A DNA stretch of 64,000 bases, from NCBI RefSeq assembly GCF_021648825.1, contig NZ_JAKJHS010000002.1, forward strand, positions 1-64,000. Direction: 5' to 3'. The first letter of the stretch is position 1; every line of letters starts with the position of its first letter. Made by a program: the position numbers and the translations under genes. Under the pieces are notes generated by a model. It saw only the letters and a list, made by a program, of their open reading frames with translations, did no database searches and was not told the DNA's origin. This stretch comes from Rhizobium halophilum (GTDB lineage Bacteria > Pseudomonadota > Alphaproteobacteria > Rhizobiales > Rhizobiaceae). This document shows positions 1 to 7,808 of the stretch, piece after piece.

Positions 1-114
1 TCGCTCATGAATGGCTCCGGCGCATCCCATCCGCCATGAGCTCAAGCCCGGAAAATCCTCCAGCCGGGCGGTCCAAAATCCGGGAGCACCTCATATTCGC
101 CCACATGGTATAAG

Positions 115-2175
115 ATGCGTGGTTTGCAGCAGGGTGATCGGCTTCCGCGAAGTACCGCTGAATGGCTGCAGAAAGTCCATCCCGATGACCGAGCGAAGGT
201 TGTTCATGCGATGGAGCGGCAGGAGGCCGGAGATCCGGCGTACGCGGTCTTCGACTATCGTGAGCAGCACAAGGACGGCCATTGGGTATGGATTGAATGT
301 CGCGGTGCCGCGATCGAATGGGACGCTTCTGGCAAAGCTACGCGCGTCGTAGGCACCGACACTGATGTCACCGCTCGAAAAGCATCCGAAGAAGCAGCAT
401 CGCGTATGGCACGGCGCCTGGAAATGGCGCTTGATATCTCAGGTGTTGGCGTGTTTGAAGCCGACTTCACCACGGGGCAGTCCGAATGGGATGAGAGGAT
501 GTTCTCGATTTACGGCCTTGACGGCAGCGGCTCCATCGAGATCGGCGGGCTTTGGGAAAGCTTGGTTCATCCGGAAGATCTGCCACGTGTCGTCCAGAAG
601 GTTGCAGACCACGCTTGTAGCACGGACAAGTTCTCCGACGAATACCGGGTGGTTCTTGGCGAAGGCCAGGAGCGCATCATCCGGAGCCATAGCAAGCGTT
701 TTGTAGACCAAGACGGACACACCAAGCTGGTTGGTGCCAATTGGGACATAACAGATGACGTGCTGCTACGGCGGGAATTAGAAGATGCAACCCGACTGGC
801 CGTAGCAAGAAGCGCTGCACTGGAAGCGGCCCGCAAGGAGATAGAACATAGTGCATTGCATGACTATCTGACCGAGTTACCAAACCGCAGATATCTCGAT
901 CGGACGCTGCGGGACAGGACCGAGAGATCTCAGGGTGGCGCAAGCAGGCTCGCCATCCTGCATCTTGATCTGGATCGCTTCAAGCACATCAACGACACTC
1001 TCGGCCATGCAACGGGCGACGCGCTGCTTAAACACGTGGCGCGTGTGCTCCTATCATGTACACGCGCAGATGACTTCGTCGCGCGCGTTGGCGGGGACGA
1101 GTTTGTGATCTTACATTCACTTGAGGAGGCCTCTCGTCCCGTTTCCGCTTTGGCCCAGGATCTGATTGCGACACTGTCCAAGCCTGTCACCCTTGGCGGA
1201 CACCTCTGCCGTACAGGAGCCAGCATCGGAATCGCCTGCCAGGAGGACGAGGATACCGACGCAACAAAATTGCTACTGAACGCTGACATCGCCCTTTACC
1301 GAGCAAAGAAGGGTGGCCGCAACAGGTTCGAGTTCTTCTCCTCCAAATCCTATGAAGAGCTTGTCAGCAAAAAGCGGCTGGCCGACGAGGTTCTCGCGGC
1401 CCTGGAACAGCGGTCGTTCGTCCCATTCTACCAGTTGCAATTTGAAGCAACCTCTCTTGACATAGTGGGTGTCGAGACGCTTGCCCGTTTACGGACTCCA
1501 GATGGACGCCTTCATAGCCCGGACGTTTTCCTTCCAGTCGCTAACGAACTTGGCGTTGTTGCCGACATTGATGCGATGATTTTGCAAACGGCGCTTGAGG
1601 ATTTCCGCCATTGGCGGCAAGCCGGTCTCGGGATCCCGAAGTTGTCGGTCAACGTTTCATACGAAAGACTGTACGATCCAGCGCTTACAATGAAGCTGAG
1701 AGCTCTTGATATTGAGCCGGGGATATTGTCGTTCGAGCTACTCGAGTCGATCTTCCTCGATCGATGCCATGAGCAGATCTTGGAGCGGCTCGCAGAGCTG
1801 CGCGAGATAGGGATTGCGCTCGAAATAGACGACTTTGGCACTGGCCACGCGTCGATCATCAGCCTGTTGAAGGTGTGCCCGAGAGCGCTGAAGGTGGATC
1901 GAGAACTGGTTGCAGGCGCATACGGCTCGAGAGAGCAGCAAGCACTGCTGCGGTCGATCGTGGAGATCGGCAGATCCTTAGGTATTCGCGTCGTTGCTGA
2001 GGGGGTGGAAACGGAAGACGATATCGCTTTACTAAGAGACTTAGGATGCGACAGCTTGCAAGGCTACGCGTTGGCCAAACCTATGCCGGCTCTGGAACTA
2101 AGCGCATATATCCAGCGCCAGCCATGGCGCAGCGAAGTCGCGCTATCCAGGCGTGCAGCCGGCAAGACATCTTGA
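115..2175 (+). CDS. PAS-PAS-GGDEF-EAL cyclic-di-GMP turnover protein (5' end uncertain)
   Basis: This is a cytoplasmic bifunctional-type diguanylate cyclase/phosphodiesterase with no transmembrane segment. From the first ATG (686 aa) it has a truncated PAS fold at residues 1-90, a complete PAS_3-type fold at about 96-215, a GGDEF domain at about 245-410 and an EAL domain at about 425-675. The GGDEF signature is intact (G326-F330) and is preceded at the right distance by an RxxD product-inhibition site (R317-D320). The EAL signature reads ETL (454-456), but the catalytic glutamate and the downstream NVS, ELLES, DDFG, KVD, EGVE and QGY elements are present, so phosphodiesterase activity is plausible. 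PAS-like sequence (YSPTWYKM) continues in frame upstream of the ATG at 115, yet no ATG, GTG or TTG lies between it and the in-frame stop at 37-39. The 5' end is therefore truncated, frameshifted or started on an unusual codon. Which activity dominates cannot be told. Confidence 0.85.
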   Translation: MRGLQQGDRLPRSTAEWLQKVHPDDRAKVVHAMERQEAGDPAYAVFDYREQHKDGHWVWIECRGAAIEWDASGKATRVVGTDTDVTARKASEEAASRMARRLEMALDISGVGVFEADFTTGQSEWDERMFSIYGLDGSGSIEIGGLWESLVHPEDLPRVVQKVADHACSTDKFSDEYRVVLGEGQERIIRSHSKRFVDQDGHTKLVGANWDITDDVLLRRELEDATRLAVARSAALEAARKEIEHSALHDYLTELPNRRYLDRTLRDRTERSQGGASRLAILHLDLDRFKHINDTLGHATGDALLKHVARVLLSCTRADDFVARVGGDEFVILHSLEEASRPVSALAQDLIATLSKPVTLGGHLCRTGASIGIACQEDEDTDATKLLLNADIALYRAKKGGRNRFEFFSSKSYEELVSKKRLADEVLAALEQRSFVPFYQLQFEATSLDIVGVETLARLRTPDGRLHSPDVFLPVANELGVVADIDAMILQTALEDFRHWRQAGLGIPKLSVNVSYERLYDPALTMKLRALDIEPGILSFELLESIFLDRCHEQILERLAELREIGIALEIDDFGTGHASIISLLKVCPRALKVDRELVAGAYGSREQQALLRSIVEIGRSLGIRVVAEGVETEDDIALLRDLGCDSLQGYALAKPMPALELSAYIQRQPWRSEVALSRRAAGKTS

Positions 2176-2214
2176 ACCGCTCCACGATCTCCTTCTATTG
2201 GTAGGAGCGGGTTC
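2174..2214. terminator. Weak stem-loop overlapping the stop of the GGDEF-EAL gene
   Basis: Arms at 2174-2183 and 2204-2214 pair over ten positions with one bulged base. The hairpin begins in the stop codon. It has no T tract, so it is at best a weak terminator or an mRNA 3'-end structure. Confidence 0.3.
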
Positions 2215-2594
2215 AATCGCAGAGGTTTCATGACCGAAGTTGGCGTTGACCTACTTCCCTGATTATCCTCGTTCGGCAAGCTCAGTTGGGTGCAGGCGAG
2301 GGCGCCCCTTTCTTCTGGATGGCGCCACCGAAAACGCGTCCTAACCTGAACATACAACATCTCCTGACGTGGCGTGCCGCCATTACGGGTTCCCCGCCGG
2401 AGGCGCAGGCTCAACGCCCGTGGTTGCCGATTAGGAGGCGGCTCAAGAACCCCTTGGCAATCCTGCAGGTCCGTTCCCGCTTGCTCACCTTGAGATAAGG
2501 CCCGACCGTCAGGCGGTGCAGCACAGGCGTGGCTGCCCTCAGGTCGGTCTCCGCAGTACAACTACGAAGACCTGGTTCGACGGTGTCGGAGTGA
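2176..2594. other. Gene-poor stretch; possible SPOR-domain remnant on the minus strand
   Basis: No convincing gene is present in these 419 bases. A minus-strand reading at about 2530-2411 gives HRLTVGPYLKVSKRERTC, which loosely resembles the second half of a SPOR (peptidoglycan-binding) repeat. It has no matching first half, start or signal peptide, so at most it is a decayed fragment. Confidence 0.3.
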
Positions 2595-3356
2595 TTAGCG
2601 CTGTTCTGCCCGAACACCTTCAAACTCGGGAGCGTTCTCAAGCTGATCCCGCGTCACATTCAGGATGATCCGATCAGGCAAGCCATCTTCACCGATACGG
2701 ACCGAACTGGGATCATTGGCTGCCATCTGACTATTATCGACAGGCATGCCAGTAGCAGTGGTATTGGTTCCCTGGGCGCCGCCCATGGCCGTGGTGTCCC
2801 GAGCACCGGCCGTTGTTCCATAAGGGCCAGGCGCCTGCGTCACCGTCGGATCAGGTGCGGTCGAGGCGGTGGTTTCGCCCGAGATGCCCGGGTTTGCCCT
2901 TGAGGCTGCGTCCGCCTCTTGCTGCGTCGCACCTGGCCCCAGCTCAAGCGCGCCCATATCGACGGCGACGTCTTTCTGGCCCAGACCAAGAAATCCGCCA
3001 ACGCCGATGATCACGGCATTGATGCTTCCATCCTGGCTGACGAGGACGTCGTTGATTGACCCAATATTCTCACCGTCAGCGCCGTAGACCGTCTTACCCT
3101 CGAAATCACTCACACGCCATGCGCCGGACTGTGGTACTGTCACGAACGGCTCCTGAGACGACATTCCAGCGTCAGCGCTCTGCCCCAGAGGACGAGCATC
3201 GTTGAGCCCTTGGGCATCGTTCTGGTTGATCTCCAGTTGCTGCGTCTCGTTCACGACCGCATCGTTTCCGCCAGTTGCTGGCGTTGTGGTCTGGGCAGAG
3301 GCGGCAAGCGGGAAAGCAGCGCCCAGAAGCAGTACAGGTAGGATTCTCTTGTTCAC
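2595..3356 (-). CDS. Secreted PRC-barrel domain protein
   Basis: A 253-aa exported protein of unknown exact role. The GTG start at 3354-3356 is preceded by AGGAG at good spacing. Residues 1-21 are a typical Sec signal peptide ending in AASA. A low-complexity polar segment follows, then a PRC-barrel domain at about 80-140 (SDFEGKTVYGADGENIG through VAVDMGALEL). A second low-complexity Ala/Thr/Gly-rich linker leads to a short C-terminal conserved block ending in DQLENAPEF. PRC barrels occur in rhizobial envelope and stress proteins and in the photosynthetic reaction centre H subunit; the signal peptide places this one in the periplasm. It is transcribed away from the PAP2 gene, from which it is separated by 333 bases. 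Product class is firm; function is unknown. Confidence 0.85.
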   Translation of the reverse strand: MNKRILPVLLLGAAFPLAASAQTTTPATGGNDAVVNETQQLEINQNDAQGLNDARPLGQSADAGMSSQEPFVTVPQSGAWRVSDFEGKTVYGADGENIGSINDVLVSQDGSINAVIIGVGGFLGLGQKDVAVDMGALELGPGATQQEADAASRANPGISGETTASTAPDPTVTQAPGPYGTTAGARDTTAMGGAQGTNTTATGMPVDNSQMAANDPSSVRIGEDGLPDRIILNVTRDQLENAPEFEGVRAEQR

Positions 3357-3689
3357 GATGAACTCCTTTCATCAATGTTGGGACATGATGTGAGAACCCG
3401 CGCCCGCGTTGATCCGTTCCGAAGGAAGGTATATTTTTCAATTGGTTGTTGCTGTTGAAGAAGCCTCCCGAAGCCATCGTTCCCCCTCCCGCGGAGTGGG
3501 TGTGCATGAGGACGGTGGTCGCCGTGGGATCGGTGGTGCAACGGCAGCATCTGATCTTCACGTCTGGAAGGGCCAGCAGGAGCGAGAAACTCATAGTCAA
3601 CCTCCTCGATGTTGACATGCCCTTCTCCGGTCCTCCGCGAAATCTTGACAATCGGGCGAGACAACGTGGTCCTCAACGAGGGACCACCG
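3357..3689. other. Divergent intergenic region without a convincing gene
   Basis: This separates the leftward PRC-barrel gene from the rightward PAP2 gene and should hold both promoters. Open frames on both strands here have no recognisable domain or ribosome binding site. The only clear structure is the hairpin at 3666-3687. Confidence 0.5.
3666..3687 (+). promoter_or_regulatory. Stem-loop sequestering the PAP2 ribosome binding site
   Basis: GTGGTCC (3666-3672) pairs perfectly with GGACCAC (3681-3687). Two further pairs with one bulge can extend the stem to a three-base AAC loop. The probable Shine-Dalgarno GAGGGA (3678-3683) lies inside the right arm, three to six bases before the ATG at 3690. 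The fold could limit translation, or the same palindrome could be a repressor site. Confidence 0.45.
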
Positions 3690-4445
3690 ATGAGTGTAAC
3701 CGACTTAAACCGCGTCCAGAGGCCACATGCGAAGACGGTGGAGGACAAAGCCAGGGATTTGCTTCCACAGGCGCTTATCCTTTTGGGCTTTGTTTCCGTG
3801 TTTTTTGCGGCGGTTCCAGAACTTGACCTGATCGTCAGCCGCTTCTTCTGGGAGCCGACCGTTGGCTTCGGATTTACGAAAGATAGCTTCCTCATTGCAT
3901 TTCGTGACGCCAACAGGGTGCTGCCCTGGGTCGTCGTAGGAATTGCGATAGCGCTGCTGATTCCAAGTCCATTTCTCCGGTACCTGAAGAATCCACCTGC
4001 ACCGCACAAACTGCTGTTTGTTCTCACGTTTTTTGCAGCGGGTCCGGGGCTGGGCGTTCACCTGATCAAGATGTTGGTTGGTAGAGCGCGTCCAAAAGCC
4101 CTCGAAGAATTTGGCGGTAGTGCGCTCTTTACACCTCCGTGGGAGCTCACCGATCAATGCGTCAGGAATTGTTCCTTCATCTCGGGAGAGGCGGCGAGCG
4201 GCTTCGCGCTGCTCACACTCGTTGTGTTCGTCAACCCTAGATACTCAACCCGCTATCTTGCAGCAGTTGGGATTATCGCGGCAGCCTTTTCCTTCAACCG
4301 AGTGGTGTTCGGAGCCCACTTCCTGTCCGATGTGGTGATCGCATGGAGTTTGATGTTCGTTTTGGCGGTGCTCCTTTGGCGATTGTTCTCACAAAATGCA
4401 CCTCAGATAGATGCGTTATTCACAAGTGAAGCCCGCCGCACCTGA
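3690..4445 (+). CDS. PAP2-superfamily membrane phosphatase, lipid A phosphatase-like
   Basis: A 251-aa integral membrane phosphatase with about six hydrophobic segments. The start at 3690 (MSVTDLNR) is preferred over an upstream ATG at 3609 because GAGGGA precedes it. PAP2 motif 1 is present as KMLVGRARP. Motif 3 is NRVVFGAHFLSD, with the catalytic histidine and aspartate. Motif 2 reads FISGEAASG, where the usual PSGH histidine is replaced by glutamate. I recall such SGE forms from PAP2 branches related to lipid A phosphatases, but this was not checked. The substrate is probably a lipid phosphate such as lipid A, undecaprenyl pyrophosphate or phosphatidylglycerol phosphate, with the active site facing the periplasm. 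It stands alone, upstream of glycosyltransferases that also act on envelope lipids. Confidence 0.8.
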   Translation: MSVTDLNRVQRPHAKTVEDKARDLLPQALILLGFVSVFFAAVPELDLIVSRFFWEPTVGFGFTKDSFLIAFRDANRVLPWVVVGIAIALLIPSPFLRYLKNPPAPHKLLFVLTFFAAGPGLGVHLIKMLVGRARPKALEEFGGSALFTPPWELTDQCVRNCSFISGEAASGFALLTLVVFVNPRYSTRYLAAVGIIAAAFSFNRVVFGAHFLSDVVIAWSLMFVLAVLLWRLFSQNAPQIDALFTSEARRT

Positions 4446-4650
4446 AATCTGGTCGAGGGTTTCCCTTAGCAGAGCGCAGCCTGAACCTTCAGTCTTGGTC
4501 GGGAATTCACCACCTGTTCGGCTATAGCGCACTCCCCAAGATGGCTCAGTTGCTTTTATGAGCCTAGCGGCGAGGGCGGACGAACAGGGTCCCCAGGTCA
4601 GCTATATCTTTCGCGCGTCTATTTTTATTCCCGTTTAGGTTGAATGACTC

Positions 4651-4845
4651 ATGGCCGAAAATGCTCCCGTCCAGACACCCACCCGTGCCGAAATGTGGGA
4701 TCGCACCTGCGCCGAGTTCGACAGCATGGGACTGACCATGCCGGATGCGGTCCGTCTCCTGCTCTCCCCGACAGCCAAGGAAGGTGTGCCACCCTGGTTT
4801 GCGATGATGCTTGCACAGCACCTTCGTGCAAAGAAGAACCTGTGA
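4651..4845 (+). CDS. Small RelB/DinJ-like hypothetical protein
   Basis: A 64-aa soluble protein. The stretch FDSMGLTMPDAVRLLL followed by KEGVPPWF resembles the ribbon-helix-helix antitoxins RelB/DinJ, which typically have a GLT-x-(S/D)-AIRL core and a PF element. The N-terminal strand that should bind DNA is not obvious and no RelE/ParE-type toxin follows: the next gene, starting two bases after the stop at 4847, is a glycosyltransferase. It could be an orphan antitoxin relic, a small regulator or an unrelated conserved protein. The two-base gap suggests co-transcription and translational coupling with the glycosyltransferase. Confidence 0.55.
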   Translation: MAENAPVQTPTRAEMWDRTCAEFDSMGLTMPDAVRLLLSPTAKEGVPPWFAMMLAQHLRAKKNL

Positions 4846-4846
4846 C

Positions 4847-5989
4847 ATGATGCAGGATGCACGTTTACCGGAGCAGCCGGTCCAACTTTCATCCGGGTCA
4901 GCGCGCCGTTCGCCTGAACTTTCCGTCATCGTTCCGACCTTCAACGAAGCGCCTAATGTAGAATTGGTTGTTCAGGCGCTCGTCGCGTCATTACGTGGCA
5001 TCGACTGGGAAGTCATATTTGTCGACGACGACAGTTCTGATGGGACCACAGATGCCGTGCGGCTCATTGCACGGCGTGACGGGCGTGTACGCTGCATTCG
5101 CCGGATCGGGAGGCGTGGCCTTGCGGGAGCATCGATCGAGGGCATGCTTTCGTCATCGGCCCCGGTTATTGCCATTATGGATGGCGACATGCAGCATGAC
5201 GCGTCGCTGCTGCCGGAGATGTTTCGCCGTCTTCAGGCGGGCGACGATCTCGTGATAGCGAGCCGTTTCTGCGATTCCGGCAGCGCGGCTGACGGCTTCT
5301 CTCGCACGCGCCTTAGCGGTAGCCGGGTCGCGACACGACTGGCCCGAATGTTTCTGCACATCGATGTCAGCGATCCTATGAGCGGGTTCTTCGCCATACG
5401 CCGCCCGGCATTTGAAGCTCTCGCTCCGCGTCTTTCCACCCAGGGCTTCAAGATCCTGATGGATATTCTCGCGTCTACACCACAGCCGCTGCGGACGAGC
5501 GAAATGCCGTTACATTTTCGAGCGCGACAGCACGGGGTCTCCAAGCTCGACAATCTTGTAGCAGCGGAATTCCTGAGCCTTTTGCTGGCCAAACTGACGG
5601 GGGACGCGCTTTCGCTCCGCTTCGTGTTGTTCGCCCTCATCGGCGGCTTTGGTGTTGTCGTTCATCTCGTGACGCTCAAGATCGCGCTAGCGTCCGGCTT
5701 GACGTTCTGGTTGGCACAGATGACGGCGGCATACGTGGCGATGACCGGCAACTTCTTTCTCAACAATGTCCTAACTTATCGCGACCGCAGGCTCAAAGGC
5801 TGGCGGCTGCTTTCCGGTTTGGCGTCGTTCTGGGTGGTCTGCAGCATAGGCGTGATCGCGAATGTGGGTGTTGGGCAACTTGTCCACGAGCAGGCTTCTA
5901 GGTGGTGGCTGGCGGGTCTGGCGGGTGCGGGTCTGGGGGCCGTCTTCAATTATGTCGCAACATCGATTTTTACGTGGCGGGCGCGTTAG
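4847..5989 (+). CDS. Polyprenyl-phosphate glycosyltransferase (GtrB/DPM1-like) fused to a GtrA domain
   Basis: A 380-aa two-domain membrane protein. Residues about 25-240 are a GT2 dolichol-phosphate-mannosyltransferase-like domain, with SVIVPTFNE, the nucleotide-binding VDDDSSDGT and the metal-binding DGDMQHD motif. Residues about 255-380 form a GtrA-like domain of four hydrophobic helices, including GNFFLNNVLTYRD. DPM1/GtrB enzymes move a sugar from UDP or GDP onto undecaprenyl phosphate; GtrA-type proteins are thought to flip the product. Having both in one chain suggests synthesis and translocation of a lipid-linked sugar that the downstream PMT-type enzymes then transfer in the periplasm. 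The ATG at 4847 (with another at 4850) is chosen because it directly follows the preceding stop. Sugar identity cannot be predicted. Confidence 0.88.
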   Translation: MMQDARLPEQPVQLSSGSARRSPELSVIVPTFNEAPNVELVVQALVASLRGIDWEVIFVDDDSSDGTTDAVRLIARRDGRVRCIRRIGRRGLAGASIEGMLSSSAPVIAIMDGDMQHDASLLPEMFRRLQAGDDLVIASRFCDSGSAADGFSRTRLSGSRVATRLARMFLHIDVSDPMSGFFAIRRPAFEALAPRLSTQGFKILMDILASTPQPLRTSEMPLHFRARQHGVSKLDNLVAAEFLSLLLAKLTGDALSLRFVLFALIGGFGVVVHLVTLKIALASGLTFWLAQMTAAYVAMTGNFFLNNVLTYRDRRLKGWRLLSGLASFWVVCSIGVIANVGVGQLVHEQASRWWLAGLAGAGLGAVFNYVATSIFTWRAR

Positions 5990-6106
5990 CGCAGTATCGC
6001 CAGCCGCGCTGTGCTCGAAATGGCACGAACCGGTCTCATCATCCGCGCTCTCTGTCCGCTTCTCCCCGACTGGCCCCGCAGATTACTACCGTGGAGTTCC
6101 CGTCTG

Positions 6107-7747
6107 ATGACACCGCAACCGTCACATCTTGCTGCATTCCAGGAAACAGGATGGTCCACCTCAACGCTGCTACGGACCGATAACAGCGCCGCCATACTCC
6201 GCGCGGCTGTATGGGTGATCATGGCCGGAACGGTCATGCGTCTTGGTTTGGCAGCGCTGCTCGATCCCGGCCTTGACGAGGCCTATGCAATGGCGGTCGC
6301 CACGCAATGGCAGCTTTCATGGTTCGATCACCCGCCAATGGCTTTCTGGTGGGTGAAGGCGATGCGCGAGATCGCCGGGCCGTTTTTTGGCGCCGACGTT
6401 CCGGTGCTGGTCCTGCGGCTCCCTTTCGTCCTCGCGTTCACCATCACGAGTTTGGTGATGCTTGATCTTACCCATCGCCGGTGGGGGGCGAGGGCGGGCT
6501 TGTGGATGGTGCTAGCGCTAAGCCTGGCGCCGTTCTTCGTCGTCTCCGCCGGGTCCTGGCTCGTGCCGGACGGCCCCCTGGTTCTGTTTCTTTCGCTGAC
6601 GGCCTGGCTCCTCGACAGGATCCTGTTTTCCGAGCCCACACCCGCGATCGAACGCAGTCTTTGGCTTGCCGCTGGACTGACGCTCGGGCTTGCCGGACTG
6701 TCGAAATATCACGCGGCACTCTTCGCTGTCGGCGCGGCTGTCTTTATTCTCGCGACGCCCCACCGCCGTCACCTCCTGAAACCGACAGCTTGGGGGGGCG
6801 TATTACTCGCCGGGTTCGTGGTATCGCCGGTTCTCGTTTGGAACGTGCAGCACGATTGGGTTTCGTTCCAATTTCAGTCGTCACGTGGTCTCGGTTCGGG
6901 CGGTCCGGACTGGTCCGCACTCGCCCGTTCGGTGGTTGGCCAGATGGCCTATCTCGGCCCATGGACGCTGATTGCTGCGCTCGCAGCGACGATCGCGTTG
7001 CCTTCGGCCAGAGGGACTCGCGCCGGTCCGGCTGCCTTCCTGGCAGCGCTTGGCCTGCCGTCGATTATCCTCTTCACGGCGGTGCCGCTCTGGGGTGGCG
7101 ATGCATTGCCGCATTGGCAAATGCCGGGGTGGCTGTTCTTGCTGCCGATACTCGGTCACGCCATAGCCTCACGGGAGGCTCGTCGTCGCCAACCCCATCG
7201 CGCCGCCAGAATCTTTGCTGTCACAGCGGCTGCGGTCCTTGCGGTTGCAATCGTCGCGGTAGCCTTGCTCCGCTACGCGCCACCATCATCGGCCCTCATC
7301 GCCCGCTTTGGGCTCAACACGTTTCTGGAGGAATCGGTGACCTGGCGCGGCCTCGCCGACACCCTCTTTGAGCGCGGTTTATTGTCGGCGTCGACACCTG
7401 TAATCACGGCGCATGACCGTTCTTTGGTCGTTGCCTTCCATTGGGTGGAAGCTTCACGTCTCGCTGAGGCGCTGGGGTCCCGCGCGACAGTTTCGGTGCT
7501 CGGCAACGACCCTCGCGGCTTCGCCTTCCTTGCAGACCAAGCCGCGTGGATCGGGCGCGACGTGTTATTCGTCGGCCGCCCCCGTACCTTTGCCCGCAAC
7601 TTAAGATCGGCCGCTGCGCATTTCACCCGCATCGATCGTCAGCCGCCCGTTGCCGTCCAGATCGGCGATGAAGTCCTGTTCAAGGCAGAAGTCGCAATCG
7701 GGCGCAACCTGATATCTCCCGATCCACTGCCGTACCCGCGACGTTAG
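6107..7747 (+). CDS. ArnT/PMT-family membrane glycosyltransferase
   Basis: A multi-spanning GT-C glycosyltransferase of 546 aa. The start at 6107 (MTPQPSHL), with GGAG about ten bases upstream, is preferred over an ATG at 6011 whose extra 32 residues look non-coding. The first periplasmic loop has the DEAY motif and, 13 residues later, DHPP, both typical of the PMT_2/ArnT branch. About ten hydrophobic segments follow, then a soluble C-terminal portion. Such enzymes transfer a sugar from undecaprenyl phosphate to lipid A, another lipid or protein on the periplasmic side. The preceding GtrB-GtrA gene is the natural donor-maker, about 115 bases upstream on the same strand. Function class is firm, substrate unknown. 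Confidence 0.88.
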   Translation: MTPQPSHLAAFQETGWSTSTLLRTDNSAAILRAAVWVIMAGTVMRLGLAALLDPGLDEAYAMAVATQWQLSWFDHPPMAFWWVKAMREIAGPFFGADVPVLVLRLPFVLAFTITSLVMLDLTHRRWGARAGLWMVLALSLAPFFVVSAGSWLVPDGPLVLFLSLTAWLLDRILFSEPTPAIERSLWLAAGLTLGLAGLSKYHAALFAVGAAVFILATPHRRHLLKPTAWGGVLLAGFVVSPVLVWNVQHDWVSFQFQSSRGLGSGGPDWSALARSVVGQMAYLGPWTLIAALAATIALPSARGTRAGPAAFLAALGLPSIILFTAVPLWGGDALPHWQMPGWLFLLPILGHAIASREARRRQPHRAARIFAVTAAAVLAVAIVAVALLRYAPPSSALIARFGLNTFLEESVTWRGLADTLFERGLLSASTPVITAHDRSLVVAFHWVEASRLAEALGSRATVSVLGNDPRGFAFLADQAAWIGRDVLFVGRPRTFARNLRSAAAHFTRIDRQPPVAVQIGDEVLFKAEVAIGRNLISPDPLPYPRR

Positions 7748-7808
7748 CGTTACCCAGAAAAGCCGTGCTGCTGACGGCAAGCCAAACCTCCGTAAAGGCA
7801 GTTCTCTG

